Source of the DNA: Kosakonia oryziphila
GTDB lineage: Bacteria > Pseudomonadota > Gammaproteobacteria > Enterobacterales > Enterobacteriaceae
Direction: 5' to 3'
NCBI RefSeq assembly: GCF_900094795.1
Contig: NZ_FMBC01000047.1
Coordinates: forward strand, 1 to 36,203
Length of the DNA: 36,203 nucleotides
The notes beneath the pieces were generated by a model. That model saw only the letters and a list, made by a program, of their open reading frames with translations. It searched no databases and was not told the DNA's origin. The translations under genes were made by a program, and so were the position numbers. Shown here piece by piece: positions 29,265 to 36,203 of the stretch (positions are counted from its first letter, which is position 1; every line of letters begins with the position of its first letter).

Positions 29265-31169
29265 TTATTCCCCTTGCAGCATCGCTTCCAGCTGCTCGTG
29301 CGCTTCAAGCCATGCCATTTCACACTCTTCCAGACCGGCTTTCGCCGTCGCCTGTTGTTGCAGGCAGGTGGTTAGCTCAGCTTTACGGCTTTGATCGTAC
29401 AGCCCGCTGTCACTGAGCTTCTCTTCGGCTTGCGCCAGCTTTGCATTGAGCTTTTCCATCTCTTTTTCCAGCCGGGCGATCTCTTTACGTAGCGGCTGGG
29501 TCTGTGTGCGCAGTTCCGCTTCACGGCGTTTTTGATCTTTGCGTGCCTGAGCGCTGTTGCCGTTATCTTTTGCGGCTTCCGCAGGCTGACTTTCTTGCTT
29601 CTGCACGTCGCTCAGCCATTGCTGATAATCTTCCAGATCGCCTTCAAACGGCTCCACTTTGCCGTCGTGCACCAGATAGAGATCGTCAGTGGTGGAGCGC
29701 AACAAGTGACGATCGTGCGAGACGACAACCAGCGCGCCTTCGAATTCGATCAACGCTTCGGTCAGCGCCTGGCGCATATCAAGATCCAGGTGGTTGGTCG
29801 GTTCATCGAGCAGTAACAGGTTCGGGCGCTGCCAGACGATTAGCGCCAGTACCAGTCGCGCTTTTTCGCCGCCGGAGAAGCGTTCCGTTACCTCGGTAAC
29901 CTTGTCGCCCTGAAAACCGAAACCGCCGAGATAATCGCGCAGCTTCTGCTCCAGCTCCTGCGGCGCCAGGCGTGCCAGGTGTTGCAGCGGCGACTCATCC
30001 GCGCGTAAAAACTCCAGTTGATGCTGGGCGAAATAACCCAGCTTGATGCCTTTCGCTAGGCCGATTTCACCACTTTGCGGCGCCAGTTCACCGGCTAACA
30101 TTTTAATCAGCGTCGATTTACCCGCGCCGTTGCGCCCCAGAAGGCCAATACGCGAACCGGGTACCAGGTTCAGTTTGATGGCATTCAGAATGGTGCGATC
30201 GCCATAACCCGCGCTCACTTTTTCCATTTTCAATAACGGGTTCGGCAGACTTTCCGGTGCGCGGAAGCTGAAATGGAATGGGTTATCGACGTGCGCTGGC
30301 GCAATCAGTTCCATGCGTTCAAGCATTTTGATACGGCTCTGCGCCTGCTTGGCTTTGCTGGCTTTCGCTTTAAAGCGATCAATAAAGCTTTGCAGGTGCG
30401 CTACGCGCTGCTGCTGGCTTTCGTAAGTGGCCTGTTGCTGGGCGAGACGCGTTGCACGCTGGCGCTCGAACGAACTGTAGTTGCCGGTATATTCGAACAG
30501 GCTTTGCTGTTCGATATGCAGAATTTTGTCGACCACCGGATCGAGAAAATCACGGTCGTGGGAGATCAGGATTAGTGTGCCCTGATAGCTCTTCAGCCAC
30601 TTCTCCAGCCAGATCACCGCGTCCAGATCGAGATGGTTCGTCGGCTCATCGAGCAGCAGTAAATCTGAACGGCAAATCAGCGCCTGTGCGAGGTTCAGAC
30701 GCATACGCCAGCCGCCGGAGAAGTCGCTCACCGGACGCTCGAGTTGCTCGTTGGTAAAGCCCAGACCGTGCAACAGGCTGGAGGCGCGGGAACGGATAGT
30801 CCAGGCGTCAATGGCATCAAGTTTGCCGTGCACCGTGGCGATGGCATGGCCGTCGTTGCGTTCGTTGGCGTTGTTCAGCTCGCCTTCCAGTTTGCGATAT
30901 TCACGATCGCCGTCTATCACATAGTTTATCGCCGCCTCGTTCAGGGCCGGGGTTTCCTGATTCACCCACGCCAGTTGCCAGGTGCCTGGAAACGTGAGGC
31001 TGCCGCCATCGGCGCTCATCTCGTTTTTCAGCAGCGACAGCAGCGTTGATTTGCCGCAGCCGTTTTTACCCACCAGACCGACTTTCTGGCCCGGGTTAAT
31101 GGTGGCCGTGGCGTTGTCCAGCAGGACACGCACACCGCGACGAACTTGTAACGAGGAGAAAACAATCAT
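29265..31169 (-). CDS. yheS: YheS, ABC-F ATPase
   Basis: 634 residues with two ABC cassettes and no membrane domain, the ABC-F plan of ribosome-associated ATPases (EttA, Uup, YbiT relatives). Cassette 1 has GLVGKNGCGKSTLL, FSGGWRMRLNLAQAL and LLLLDEPTNHLDLDAV. An interdomain linker rich in basic and Gln residues follows. Cassette 2 has GLLGRNGAGKSTLIK, FSGGEKARLVLAL and LLLLDEPTNHLDLDMRQ, and a C-terminal charged coiled coil follows. Translation-factor roles have been proposed for YheS in E. coli. The protein ends LEAMLQGE, slightly shorter than K-12. Confidence 0.96.
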   Translation of the reverse strand: MIVFSSLQVRRGVRVLLDNATATINPGQKVGLVGKNGCGKSTLLSLLKNEMSADGGSLTFPGTWQLAWVNQETPALNEAAINYVIDGDREYRKLEGELNNANERNDGHAIATVHGKLDAIDAWTIRSRASSLLHGLGFTNEQLERPVSDFSGGWRMRLNLAQALICRSDLLLLDEPTNHLDLDAVIWLEKWLKSYQGTLILISHDRDFLDPVVDKILHIEQQSLFEYTGNYSSFERQRATRLAQQQATYESQQQRVAHLQSFIDRFKAKASKAKQAQSRIKMLERMELIAPAHVDNPFHFSFRAPESLPNPLLKMEKVSAGYGDRTILNAIKLNLVPGSRIGLLGRNGAGKSTLIKMLAGELAPQSGEIGLAKGIKLGYFAQHQLEFLRADESPLQHLARLAPQELEQKLRDYLGGFGFQGDKVTEVTERFSGGEKARLVLALIVWQRPNLLLLDEPTNHLDLDMRQALTEALIEFEGALVVVSHDRHLLRSTTDDLYLVHDGKVEPFEGDLEDYQQWLSDVQKQESQPAEAAKDNGNSAQARKDQKRREAELRTQTQPLRKEIARLEKEMEKLNAKLAQAEEKLSDSGLYDQSRKAELTTCLQQQATAKAGLEECEMAWLEAHEQLEAMLQGE

Positions 31170-31344
31170 AAGGCGCCGTATGTTCAGACTATGTTAATTT
31201 GTGATTATGATAATGTAAGGTTACGGCCAAATGCCGTACCGGGGCCGCAATGGTAGCCCAAAATGAAGGCGATAGACAAAATCATTCTGGGCAGGCAAAA
31301 GTGGCTGCGCCGGAAGAATAACAGGTACGACACCCGGGAGGGGA

Positions 31345-31899
31345 ATGATGTCGCAGACAGCCAAAGTGTTGCTGCTGTATGCCCATCCGGAATCTCAGGA
31401 CTCGGTGGCTAATCGGGTTTTGCTTAAACCGGCAATGCAGCTCCAAAACGTCACGGTGCACGATCTCTACGCGCGCTATCCTGATTTCTTTATCGATATT
31501 CCTCGTGAACAGGCGTTGCTGCGCGAGCATGACGTGATTGTCTTCCAGCACCCGTTGTATACCTACAGTTGTCCGGCATTGCTCAAAGAATGGTTGGATC
31601 GCGTATTAAGCCGCGGTTTTGCCAGCGGTATTGGCGGGAATCAACTGGCGGGAAAGTACTGGCGTAGCGTGGTCACCACCGGCGAGCCGGAGGCGGCTTA
31701 TCGTCATGATGGCCTGAATCGCTACTCAATGAATGACATTCTGCGTCCGTTTGAATTGACCGCCGCTATGTGCCGTATGCACTGGCTTAGCCCGATCATT
31801 GTTTATTGGGCGCGCAGGCAATTGCCGCAGGAACTGGCGAATCATGCCAAAGCTTACGGCGACTGGCTGGCGTCGCCGCTACCGCCAGGAGGTCGCTGA
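31345..31899 (+). CDS. kefG: KefG, ancillary subunit of the KefB potassium efflux system
   Basis: Flavodoxin-fold quinone-oxidoreductase-like protein required for full KefB activity. 184 residues as in K-12. [18 protein letters not shown] is the flavin-binding start, then [29 protein letters not shown] and the C-terminal [30 protein letters not shown] just upstream supports the first of two ATGs. The stop overlaps the kefB ATG (TGATG... read as ATGA-type coupling). Confidence 0.96.
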   Translation: MMSQTAKVLLLYAHPESQDSVANRVLLKPAMQLQNVTVHDLYARYPDFFIDIPREQALLREHDVIVFQHPLYTYSCPALLKEWLDRVLSRGFASGIGGNQLAGKYWRSVVTTGEPEAAYRHDGLNRYSMNDILRPFELTAAMCRMHWLSPIIVYWARRQLPQELANHAKAYGDWLASPLPPGGR

Positions 31900-33704
31900 T
31901 GGAAGGTTCCGCGCTGTTACTGGCAGGTGTGCTGTTTCTCTTCGCTGCTGTCGTCGCCGTACCGCTGGCCGCCCGGCTTGGCATTGGGGCCGTGCTTGGT
32001 TATTTGCTGGCGGGGATAGCCATTGGCCCGTGGGGTCTGGGGTTTATCAGTGACGTTGATGAAATCCTTCACTTCTCCGAGTTGGGCGTGGTGTTCCTGA
32101 TGTTTATCATCGGGCTGGAGCTGAACCCGGCCAAGCTTTGGGAGCTGCGGCGCTCGATTTTCGGTGTCGGTGCCGCGCAGGTGTTACTTAGCGCAGCAAT
32201 TCTGGCCGGATTGCTGATGTTGACGCAATTCGCCTGGCAGGCCGCCGTGGTTGGCGGTATCGGCCTTGCGATGTCATCGACGGCGATGGCGCTGCAACTG
32301 ATGCGTGATAAAGGCATGAATCGCAGCGAATCCGGGCAACTGGGTTTTTCTGTGCTGCTGTTTCAGGATCTGGCGGTGATCCCGGCGCTGGCGCTGGTGC
32401 CGCTGCTGGCGGGAAATGGCGACAATCACCTTGACTGGATGAAGGTCGGCATGAAGGTGCTGGCCTTTGCCGGCATGCTGATCGGCGGGCGTTACCTGTT
32501 GCGCCCGGTGTTTCGCTTTATTGCCGGTTCAGGCGTACGCGAAGTTTTTACTGCAGCAACGCTATTGCTGGTGCTCGGTTCGGCGCTGTTTATGGATGCG
32601 CTGGGGCTGTCGATGGCGTTAGGCACTTTTATTGCCGGGGTGCTGCTGGCAGAGAGTGAATATCGCCACGAACTGGAAATCGCTATCGAGCCGTTTAAAG
32701 GTTTACTGCTCGGTCTGTTCTTTATTTCTGTCGGTATGGCACTAAATCTGGGTGTGCTTTATACCCACTTGTTATGGGTGGTGATGAGTGTCGCGGTGCT
32801 GGTGGTGATCAAAACGCTGGTACTGTACGTGCTGGCACGAGTGTATGGGCTACGCAGTTCGGAGCGGATGCAGTTTGCCAGCGTGCTTAGCCAGGGGGGC
32901 GAGTTTGCGTTTGTGCTCTTCTCTTCTGCCTCGTCCCAGCGTTTGTTTAAGCACGATCAGATGGCGCTGTTACTGGTGACCGTCACCCTGTCGATGATGA
33001 CCACGCCGTTGTTGATGCGAGGTATCGATAAGCTGCTCTCATGGCGCTTTAACACGCCGGAAGATGAAGACGAAGCGCCGTGGGTGGACGATGACAAACC
33101 GCAAGTAATTGTGGTGGGGTTTGGCCGCTTTGGCCAGGTGATTGGTCGCTTGCTGATGGCGAACAAGATGCGCATTACCGTGCTGGAGCGGGATATCAGT
33201 GCCGTCAATCTAATGCGTAAGTACGGTTATAAAGTTTATTACGGCGATGCGACACAGGTGGAACTGCTGCGCTCGGCGGGCGCGGAATCAGCGCAATCCA
33301 TCGTCATTACCTGCAATGATCCGCTGGACACGATGAAACTGGTGGAAATCTGTCAGCAACATTTCCCCCATCTGGTCATTTTGGCGCGGGCGCGCGGGCG
33401 CGTGGAAGCGCACGAGCTGTTGCAGGCCGGTGTGACGCAGTTTTCCCGCGAAACCTTCTCCAGTGCGCTGGAGTTGGGGCGCAAGACACTTATTTCGCTG
33501 GGTATGCACCCTCACCAGGCGCAGCGCGCGCAACTGCATTTTAAACGGCTGGATATGCGTATGCTGCGTGAACTGATGCCGGTGCATACCGATACGCTAC
33601 AAATTTCCCGCGTACGCGAAGCGCGGCGCGAGCTGGAGGAGATTTTCCAGCGTGAAATGCAAAAAGAGCGTCGCCAGCTGGATGGCTGGGACGAGTTTGA
33701 ATAA
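31899..33704 (+). CDS. kefB: KefB, glutathione-gated potassium efflux antiporter
   Basis: CPA2-family inner-membrane K+/H+ antiporter gated by glutathione and its electrophile adducts, protecting cells by cytoplasmic acidification. 601 residues with the start at 31899 ([14 protein letters not shown]), the K-12 length; a longer upstream reading overlaps kefG and is not used. About 12 hydrophobic segments span residues 5-380. The regulatory RCK/TrkA-N domain has [17 protein letters not shown], followed by the acidic Asp for NAD and [16 protein letters not shown]. It ends in a charged coiled-coil tail. Confidence 0.97.
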   Translation: MEGSALLLAGVLFLFAAVVAVPLAARLGIGAVLGYLLAGIAIGPWGLGFISDVDEILHFSELGVVFLMFIIGLELNPAKLWELRRSIFGVGAAQVLLSAAILAGLLMLTQFAWQAAVVGGIGLAMSSTAMALQLMRDKGMNRSESGQLGFSVLLFQDLAVIPALALVPLLAGNGDNHLDWMKVGMKVLAFAGMLIGGRYLLRPVFRFIAGSGVREVFTAATLLLVLGSALFMDALGLSMALGTFIAGVLLAESEYRHELEIAIEPFKGLLLGLFFISVGMALNLGVLYTHLLWVVMSVAVLVVIKTLVLYVLARVYGLRSSERMQFASVLSQGGEFAFVLFSSASSQRLFKHDQMALLLVTVTLSMMTTPLLMRGIDKLLSWRFNTPEDEDEAPWVDDDKPQVIVVGFGRFGQVIGRLLMANKMRITVLERDISAVNLMRKYGYKVYYGDATQVELLRSAGAESAQSIVITCNDPLDTMKLVEICQQHFPHLVILARARGRVEAHELLQAGVTQFSRETFSSALELGRKTLISLGMHPHQAQRAQLHFKRLDMRMLRELMPVHTDTLQISRVREARRELEEIFQREMQKERRQLDGWDEFE

Positions 33705-33714
33705 GGGGATTCGA

Positions 33715-33915
33715 ATGGCGGTACGTAAACGTTTTATTGCCGGGGCGGTTTGTCCGTCATGCCAGGCTAAGGATTCGCTGGCGATGTGGCGTGAAAATAA
33801 TGTCGATATTGTTGAGTGTGTTAAGTGTGGACACCAGATGCGTGAAGCCGATAAAGAGGCCCGCGATCATGTTCGCAAAGATGAGCAAGTTATTGGTATT
33901 TTTCATCCGGACTAG
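33715..33915 (+). CDS. yheV: YheV, small zinc-ribbon protein
   Basis: 66 residues, matching K-12 YheV. Four Cys in CPSCQAK and CVKCGH form a zinc ribbon; the C-terminal VRKDEQVIGIFHPD is strongly conserved. Function not established. It starts ten bases after kefB with a GGGG-containing ribosome site and is probably co-transcribed with kefGB. A longer upstream reading overlaps kefB and is rejected. Confidence 0.92.
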   Translation: MAVRKRFIAGAVCPSCQAKDSLAMWRENNVDIVECVKCGHQMREADKEARDHVRKDEQVIGIFHPD

Positions 33916-34009
33916 CCATATCGGGCAGCTTTTTTTAAGCTAAAGGGTACACGGGTGCAGAATTCCGCTACAATCTGCGCCAGTAATTTTCCCACGCTCA
34001 GGAGATATC

Positions 34010-34591
34010 ATGAAAGTAGCAAAAGACCTGGTGGTCAGCCTGGCTTACCAGGTACGTACAGAAGACGGTGTGTTGGTTGATGAGTCTCCGGTGAGTGCGC
34101 CGCTGGACTACCTGCACGGTCACGGTTCCCTGATCTCTGGTCTGGAAAACGCGCTGAACGGGCACGAAGTCGGCGATAAATTCGATGTGGCGGTTGGCGC
34201 GAATGACGCTTACGGTCAGTACGATGAAAACCTGGTACAGCGCGTACCGAAAGACGTTTTTATGGGCGTTGACGAGTTGCAGGTTGGCATGCGTTTCCTG
34301 GCGGAAACCGACCAGGGCCCGGTACCGGTAGAAATTACCGAAGTTGAAGACGACCACGTTGTGGTTGATGGCAACCACATGCTGGCTGGCCAGAATCTGA
34401 AATTTAACGTTGAAGTTGTTGCGATCCGCGAAGCGACGGAAGAAGAGTTGGCTCATGGCCACGTTCACGGTGCGCATGACCACGATCATGACCATGATCA
34501 TGATGGCTGCTGCGGTGGTCACGGCCACGATCATGGTCACGACCATGGTAAAGGCGGTTGCGGTGGTAACGGCGGCTGCGGTTGCCACTAA
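34010..34591 (+). CDS. slyD: SlyD, FKBP-type peptidyl-prolyl isomerase and metallochaperone
   Basis: Cytoplasmic prolyl isomerase, chaperone and nickel donor for hydrogenase maturation; the host factor for phiX174 lysis in E. coli. 193 residues. The FKBP core is MKVAKDLVVSLAYQVRTEDG with PLDYLHGHGSLISGLENALN, and the insert-in-flap domain lies around RVPKDVFMGVDELQVGMRF. A His/Cys/Gly-rich metal-binding tail follows (HDHDHDHDHDGCCGGHGHDH and on to GGCGCH). The tail is encoded by near-repetitive DNA and differs in length from K-12 (196). Confidence 0.97.
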   Translation: MKVAKDLVVSLAYQVRTEDGVLVDESPVSAPLDYLHGHGSLISGLENALNGHEVGDKFDVAVGANDAYGQYDENLVQRVPKDVFMGVDELQVGMRFLAETDQGPVPVEITEVEDDHVVVDGNHMLAGQNLKFNVEVVAIREATEEELAHGHVHGAHDHDHDHDHDGCCGGHGHDHGHDHGKGGCGGNGGCGCH

Positions 34592-34595
34592 TAAA

Positions 34596-34722
34596 ATCCC
34601 GTCGTCTTTCGCACAGCAGGTGCGTTGGCTTCACTTTCAAACCCCGGCCACATAGTTTTCTATGCTCCCGGGGATTTTCAAGTTTGCCGCCTGCCTGCAA
34701 TACGAAATACTTAGGGATTTAT
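34596..34722. repeat. ERIC (IRU) repeat element
   Basis: The 127-base stretch between slyD and its terminator follows the enterobacterial repetitive intergenic consensus. It shows the CAGGTGCGTTGGCTTCACT segment, a central inverted repeat around CCCCGG and CCGGGG, and TTGCCGCCTGCCTGCAA near the end. Length and order match a full ERIC. It begins five bases after the slyD stop and would be transcribed in the slyD mRNA. Confidence 0.85.
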
Positions 34723-34728
34723 GCACTG

Positions 34729-34750
34729 AGCGGGGAAACCCGCTTTTTTT
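34729..34750 (+). terminator. slyD terminator
   Basis: AGCGGG at 34729-34734 and CCCGCT at 34739-34744 form a GAAA-loop hairpin followed by T at 34745-34750. It terminates slyD transcription just before the convergent slyX stop. Confidence 0.85.
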
Positions 34751-34756
34751 ACGCCA

Positions 34757-34975
34757 TTAATAATGGGGCGGCGGTGTTTCTTCTGATGGCGACGCCATAT
34801 GGGAAGGCTGGCTGGCTTTGAGCTTTTCTGCCATTAGCCGCAGGTGCTCACGCAACTTTGCCATCTCCAGTTCGTGGGCGATAACCGTCTGATTTAGCTC
34901 TTCGATTGTCATCTCCTGAAAGGCCAGTTTGCTTTCCAGTTCAGCCAGTCGCGCTTCTGTTGTTAGCTCTTGCAT
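34757..34975 (-). CDS. slyX: SlyX, small coiled-coil protein
   Basis: 72 residues, the K-12 length. Almost the whole protein is heptad-patterned coiled coil ([20 protein letters not shown], then [16 protein letters not shown]) with a Pro-rich tail ending PPPHY. Function unknown. Divergent from fkpA. Confidence 0.93.
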   Translation of the reverse strand: MQELTTEARLAELESKLAFQEMTIEELNQTVIAHELEMAKLREHLRLMAEKLKASQPSHMASPSEETPPPHY

Positions 34976-35069
34976 TCTTCACCTCGGGTCTGCTTCCGGC
35001 TCAAATTTCATAAATCGAGCGAATTTTACTGAAGTTTGTCATGCGGTACAGTATTAAGTCAGAAAATCA

Positions 35070-35097
35070 GAAACTAATTTAAACAAAAATAGTCTGA
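35070..35097 (+). promoter_or_regulatory. Candidate sigma-E promoter of fkpA
   Basis: GAAACTA at 35070-35076 and TCTGA at 35093-35097 are separated by 16 bases, resembling the sigma-E pattern (GGAACTT-N16-TCnnA). E. coli fkpA is a known sigma-E regulon member, consistent with envelope-stress control. The leader would be about 110 bases. Confidence 0.6.
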
Positions 35098-35213
35098 AAA
35101 CAGGTGAATTCAGGTAGCGTCCTTATGTTGATTTCTACCGCAACGCTTTATAGTACGCTTCTTACTTTTATGTTTAACCCTGGGGCGAGATGCCCCGGCC
35201 CCTGGAGAAATGG

Positions 35214-36083
35214 ATGAAATCACTGTTTAAAGTCACGCTGCTGGCGACCACAATGGCCGTTGCCCTTCATGCACCGCTCTCTTCCGCTGCGGAAACGGCG
35301 AAGAAAGAGACTGCTACAGCAGTTGACAGTAAAGCGGCATTTAAAAATGACGACCAGAAGTCTGCTTATGCGCTGGGAGCGTCACTGGGCCGCTACATGG
35401 AAAATTCCCTGAAGGAGCAGGAAAAACTGGGTATCAAACTGGACAAAGCACAATTGATTGCTGGCGTTCAGGATGCGTTTGCTGATAAGAGCAAACTGAG
35501 CGACCAGGAAATTGAGCAAACGCTGCAAGCGTTCGAGACGCGTGTGAAAACTGCCGCGCAAGAACGTATGGAGAAAGATGCTGCTGATAACGAAGCGAAA
35601 GGTAAAACCTTCCGTGACACTTTCGCCAAAGAGAAAGGTGTGAAAACGACTGATAGCGGCCTGCTGTACAAAGTCGAAAAAGAAGGGACTGGCGATGCGC
35701 CGAAAGACAGCGACACTGTCGTTGTGAACTACAAAGGTACGCTGATTGATGGCAAAGAGTTCGATAACTCTTATACCCGTGGCGAACCGCTCTCCTTCCG
35801 CCTCGATGGTGTGATCCCTGGCTGGACTGAAGGCCTGAAAAACATCAAGAAAGGCGGCAAAATCAAGCTGGTGATCCCCCCGGCTCTGGCTTATGGTAAA
35901 ACTGGCGTTCCGGGCATCCCGGCTAACTCCACGCTGGTGTTTGACGTAGAACTGCTGGATATCAAACCGGCTCCGAAAGCTGACGCCGCTACACCTAAAG
36001 CGGATGCTGCTGCGTCAGATGCGGCTCCAGCCACCACAGATAAACCTGCTGATGCGAAGGCTGCCGATACCGGTGCCAAGTAA
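35214..36083 (+). CDS. fkpA: FkpA, periplasmic FKBP-type peptidyl-prolyl isomerase and chaperone
   Basis: 289 residues. Signal peptide MKSLFKVTLLATTMAVALHA ends near SSAAE. The N-terminal dimerisation/chaperone domain (YALGASLGRYMENSLKEQEK, and on to EQTLQAFETRVKT) is joined by a long helix to the FKBP domain (VVVNYKGTLIDGKEFDNSY, VIPGWTEGLKNIKKGGKIKL, PPALAYGKTGVPGIPANSTL). The tail after VELLDIKPAP is a 40-residue Ala/Asp/Lys/Pro-rich low-complexity stretch, making the protein about 19 residues longer than K-12 FkpA (270). The ATG at 35214 has CTGGAGAA upstream; the earlier in-frame ATG is rejected. Confidence 0.96.
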   Translation: MKSLFKVTLLATTMAVALHAPLSSAAETAKKETATAVDSKAAFKNDDQKSAYALGASLGRYMENSLKEQEKLGIKLDKAQLIAGVQDAFADKSKLSDQEIEQTLQAFETRVKTAAQERMEKDAADNEAKGKTFRDTFAKEKGVKTTDSGLLYKVEKEGTGDAPKDSDTVVVNYKGTLIDGKEFDNSYTRGEPLSFRLDGVIPGWTEGLKNIKKGGKIKLVIPPALAYGKTGVPGIPANSTLVFDVELLDIKPAPKADAATPKADAAASDAAPATTDKPADAKAADTGAK

Positions 36084-36095
36084 CAGTGTGAAAAA

Positions 36096-36112
36096 ACGCC
36101 GCCTTCGGGCGT
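36096..36112 (+). terminator. fkpA terminator hairpin, interrupted at its 3' edge
   Basis: ACGCC at 36096-36100 pairs with GGCGT at 36108-36112, preceded by an A run, as for a bidirectional terminator. The expected T tract is absent because the IS-like end begins at the last stem base. Termination is probably weakened here. Confidence 0.55.
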
Positions 36113-36203
36113 AATGCCGATCAGTTAAGGATCGGTTGACCGATCCAGTGGCTGTGTAAGAATCCGTAATCTCACAGGGATTACGGATTTTTTTATGTTA
36201 CTT
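36112..36203 (+). mobile_element. Terminal sequence of an IS4-type insertion sequence
   Basis: From 36112 the sequence reads TAATGCCGATCAGTTAAGGA and on into a GGATCGG-TTGA-CCGATCC palindrome and CCAGTGGCTGTGT. I recognise this as the left end of IS4 (inverted repeat beginning TAATGCCGATCAGTTAAG), from memory and without a database check. The transposase gene would lie beyond the window edge. Confidence 0.6.
36161..36194 (+). terminator. Strong terminator inside the IS end
   Basis: AATCCGTAATC at 36161-36171 and GATTACGGATT at 36179-36189 form a perfect 11-bp stem with a 7-base loop and a T run to 36194. It would stop fkpA transcripts from entering the element. Confidence 0.8.

Noticed and set aside
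34010..34588. Antisense frame covering slyD (196 codons)
   Set aside because: It is composed of Val/Ala/Met/Thr runs that are the reverse complement of the His-rich tail codons; no start signal.

Overview
This is a chromosomal segment from a member of the Enterobacteriaceae. Gene order follows the Escherichia coli K-12 block from mrcA through hofMNOPQ, aroK-aroB-damX-dam-rpe-gph-trpS, cysG-nirDB, ppiA-yhfG-fic-pabA-argD, yhfK-crp-yhfA-prkB, yheUTS, kefGB-yheV and slyD-slyX-fkpA. Crp matches the E. coli protein as I recall it. HofM-P, YhfK and the ends of several proteins are clearly diverged from K-12, so I place it in the Escherichia/Salmonella/Citrobacter/Enterobacter/Kosakonia group without naming a species. 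Family calls come from protein motifs and remembered homologues; no database was searched.

Layout. An IS1182-type element enters at the left edge (1 to about 360). mrcA (PBP1A, minus) and hofMNOPQ (plus; DNA-uptake/type IV pilus-like assembly) are divergent. Next comes the long plus-strand superoperon aroK-aroB-damX-dam-rpe-gph-trpS, with several start/stop overlaps. A REP-like palindrome separates trpS from the minus-strand nirB-nirD-cysG unit. That unit makes NADH-dependent nitrite reductase and its siroheme cofactor, and it lacks nirC. The nirB control region has a good FNR site and a canonical 7-2-7 NarL/NarP site. A stand-alone codA-type cytosine deaminase gene is divergent from nirB, where K-12 has tsgA. 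Then come ppiA, the yhfG-fic antitoxin/toxin-like pair, pabA, and argD behind tandem ArgR boxes. argD runs tail-to-tail into yhfK, which follows crp on the minus strand.

The right third holds yhfA (OsmC-like) facing prkB-yheU-yheT, then a scar of about 1.1 kb between yheT and yheS. The scar contains a frameshifted, truncated telA-like gene, an intact-looking terminator, an AT-rich stretch with a 16-bp perfect palindrome, and a stub of a LysR-type regulator gene. Beyond it are yheS (ABC-F ATPase, minus), kefG-kefB-yheV (glutathione-gated potassium efflux), slyD with an ERIC element against its stop codon, slyX, and fkpA behind a sigma-E-like promoter. The window ends in the terminus of what looks like an IS4-type element, inserted in the fkpA terminator.

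Most of the window is conserved core genome. The places worth a second look are the nirC-less nir operon, the solo codA at the tsgA locus, the telA/LysR scar, the degenerate Fic active site with its YhfG partner, and the insertion sequences at both edges. I did not find a convincing wholly new system.
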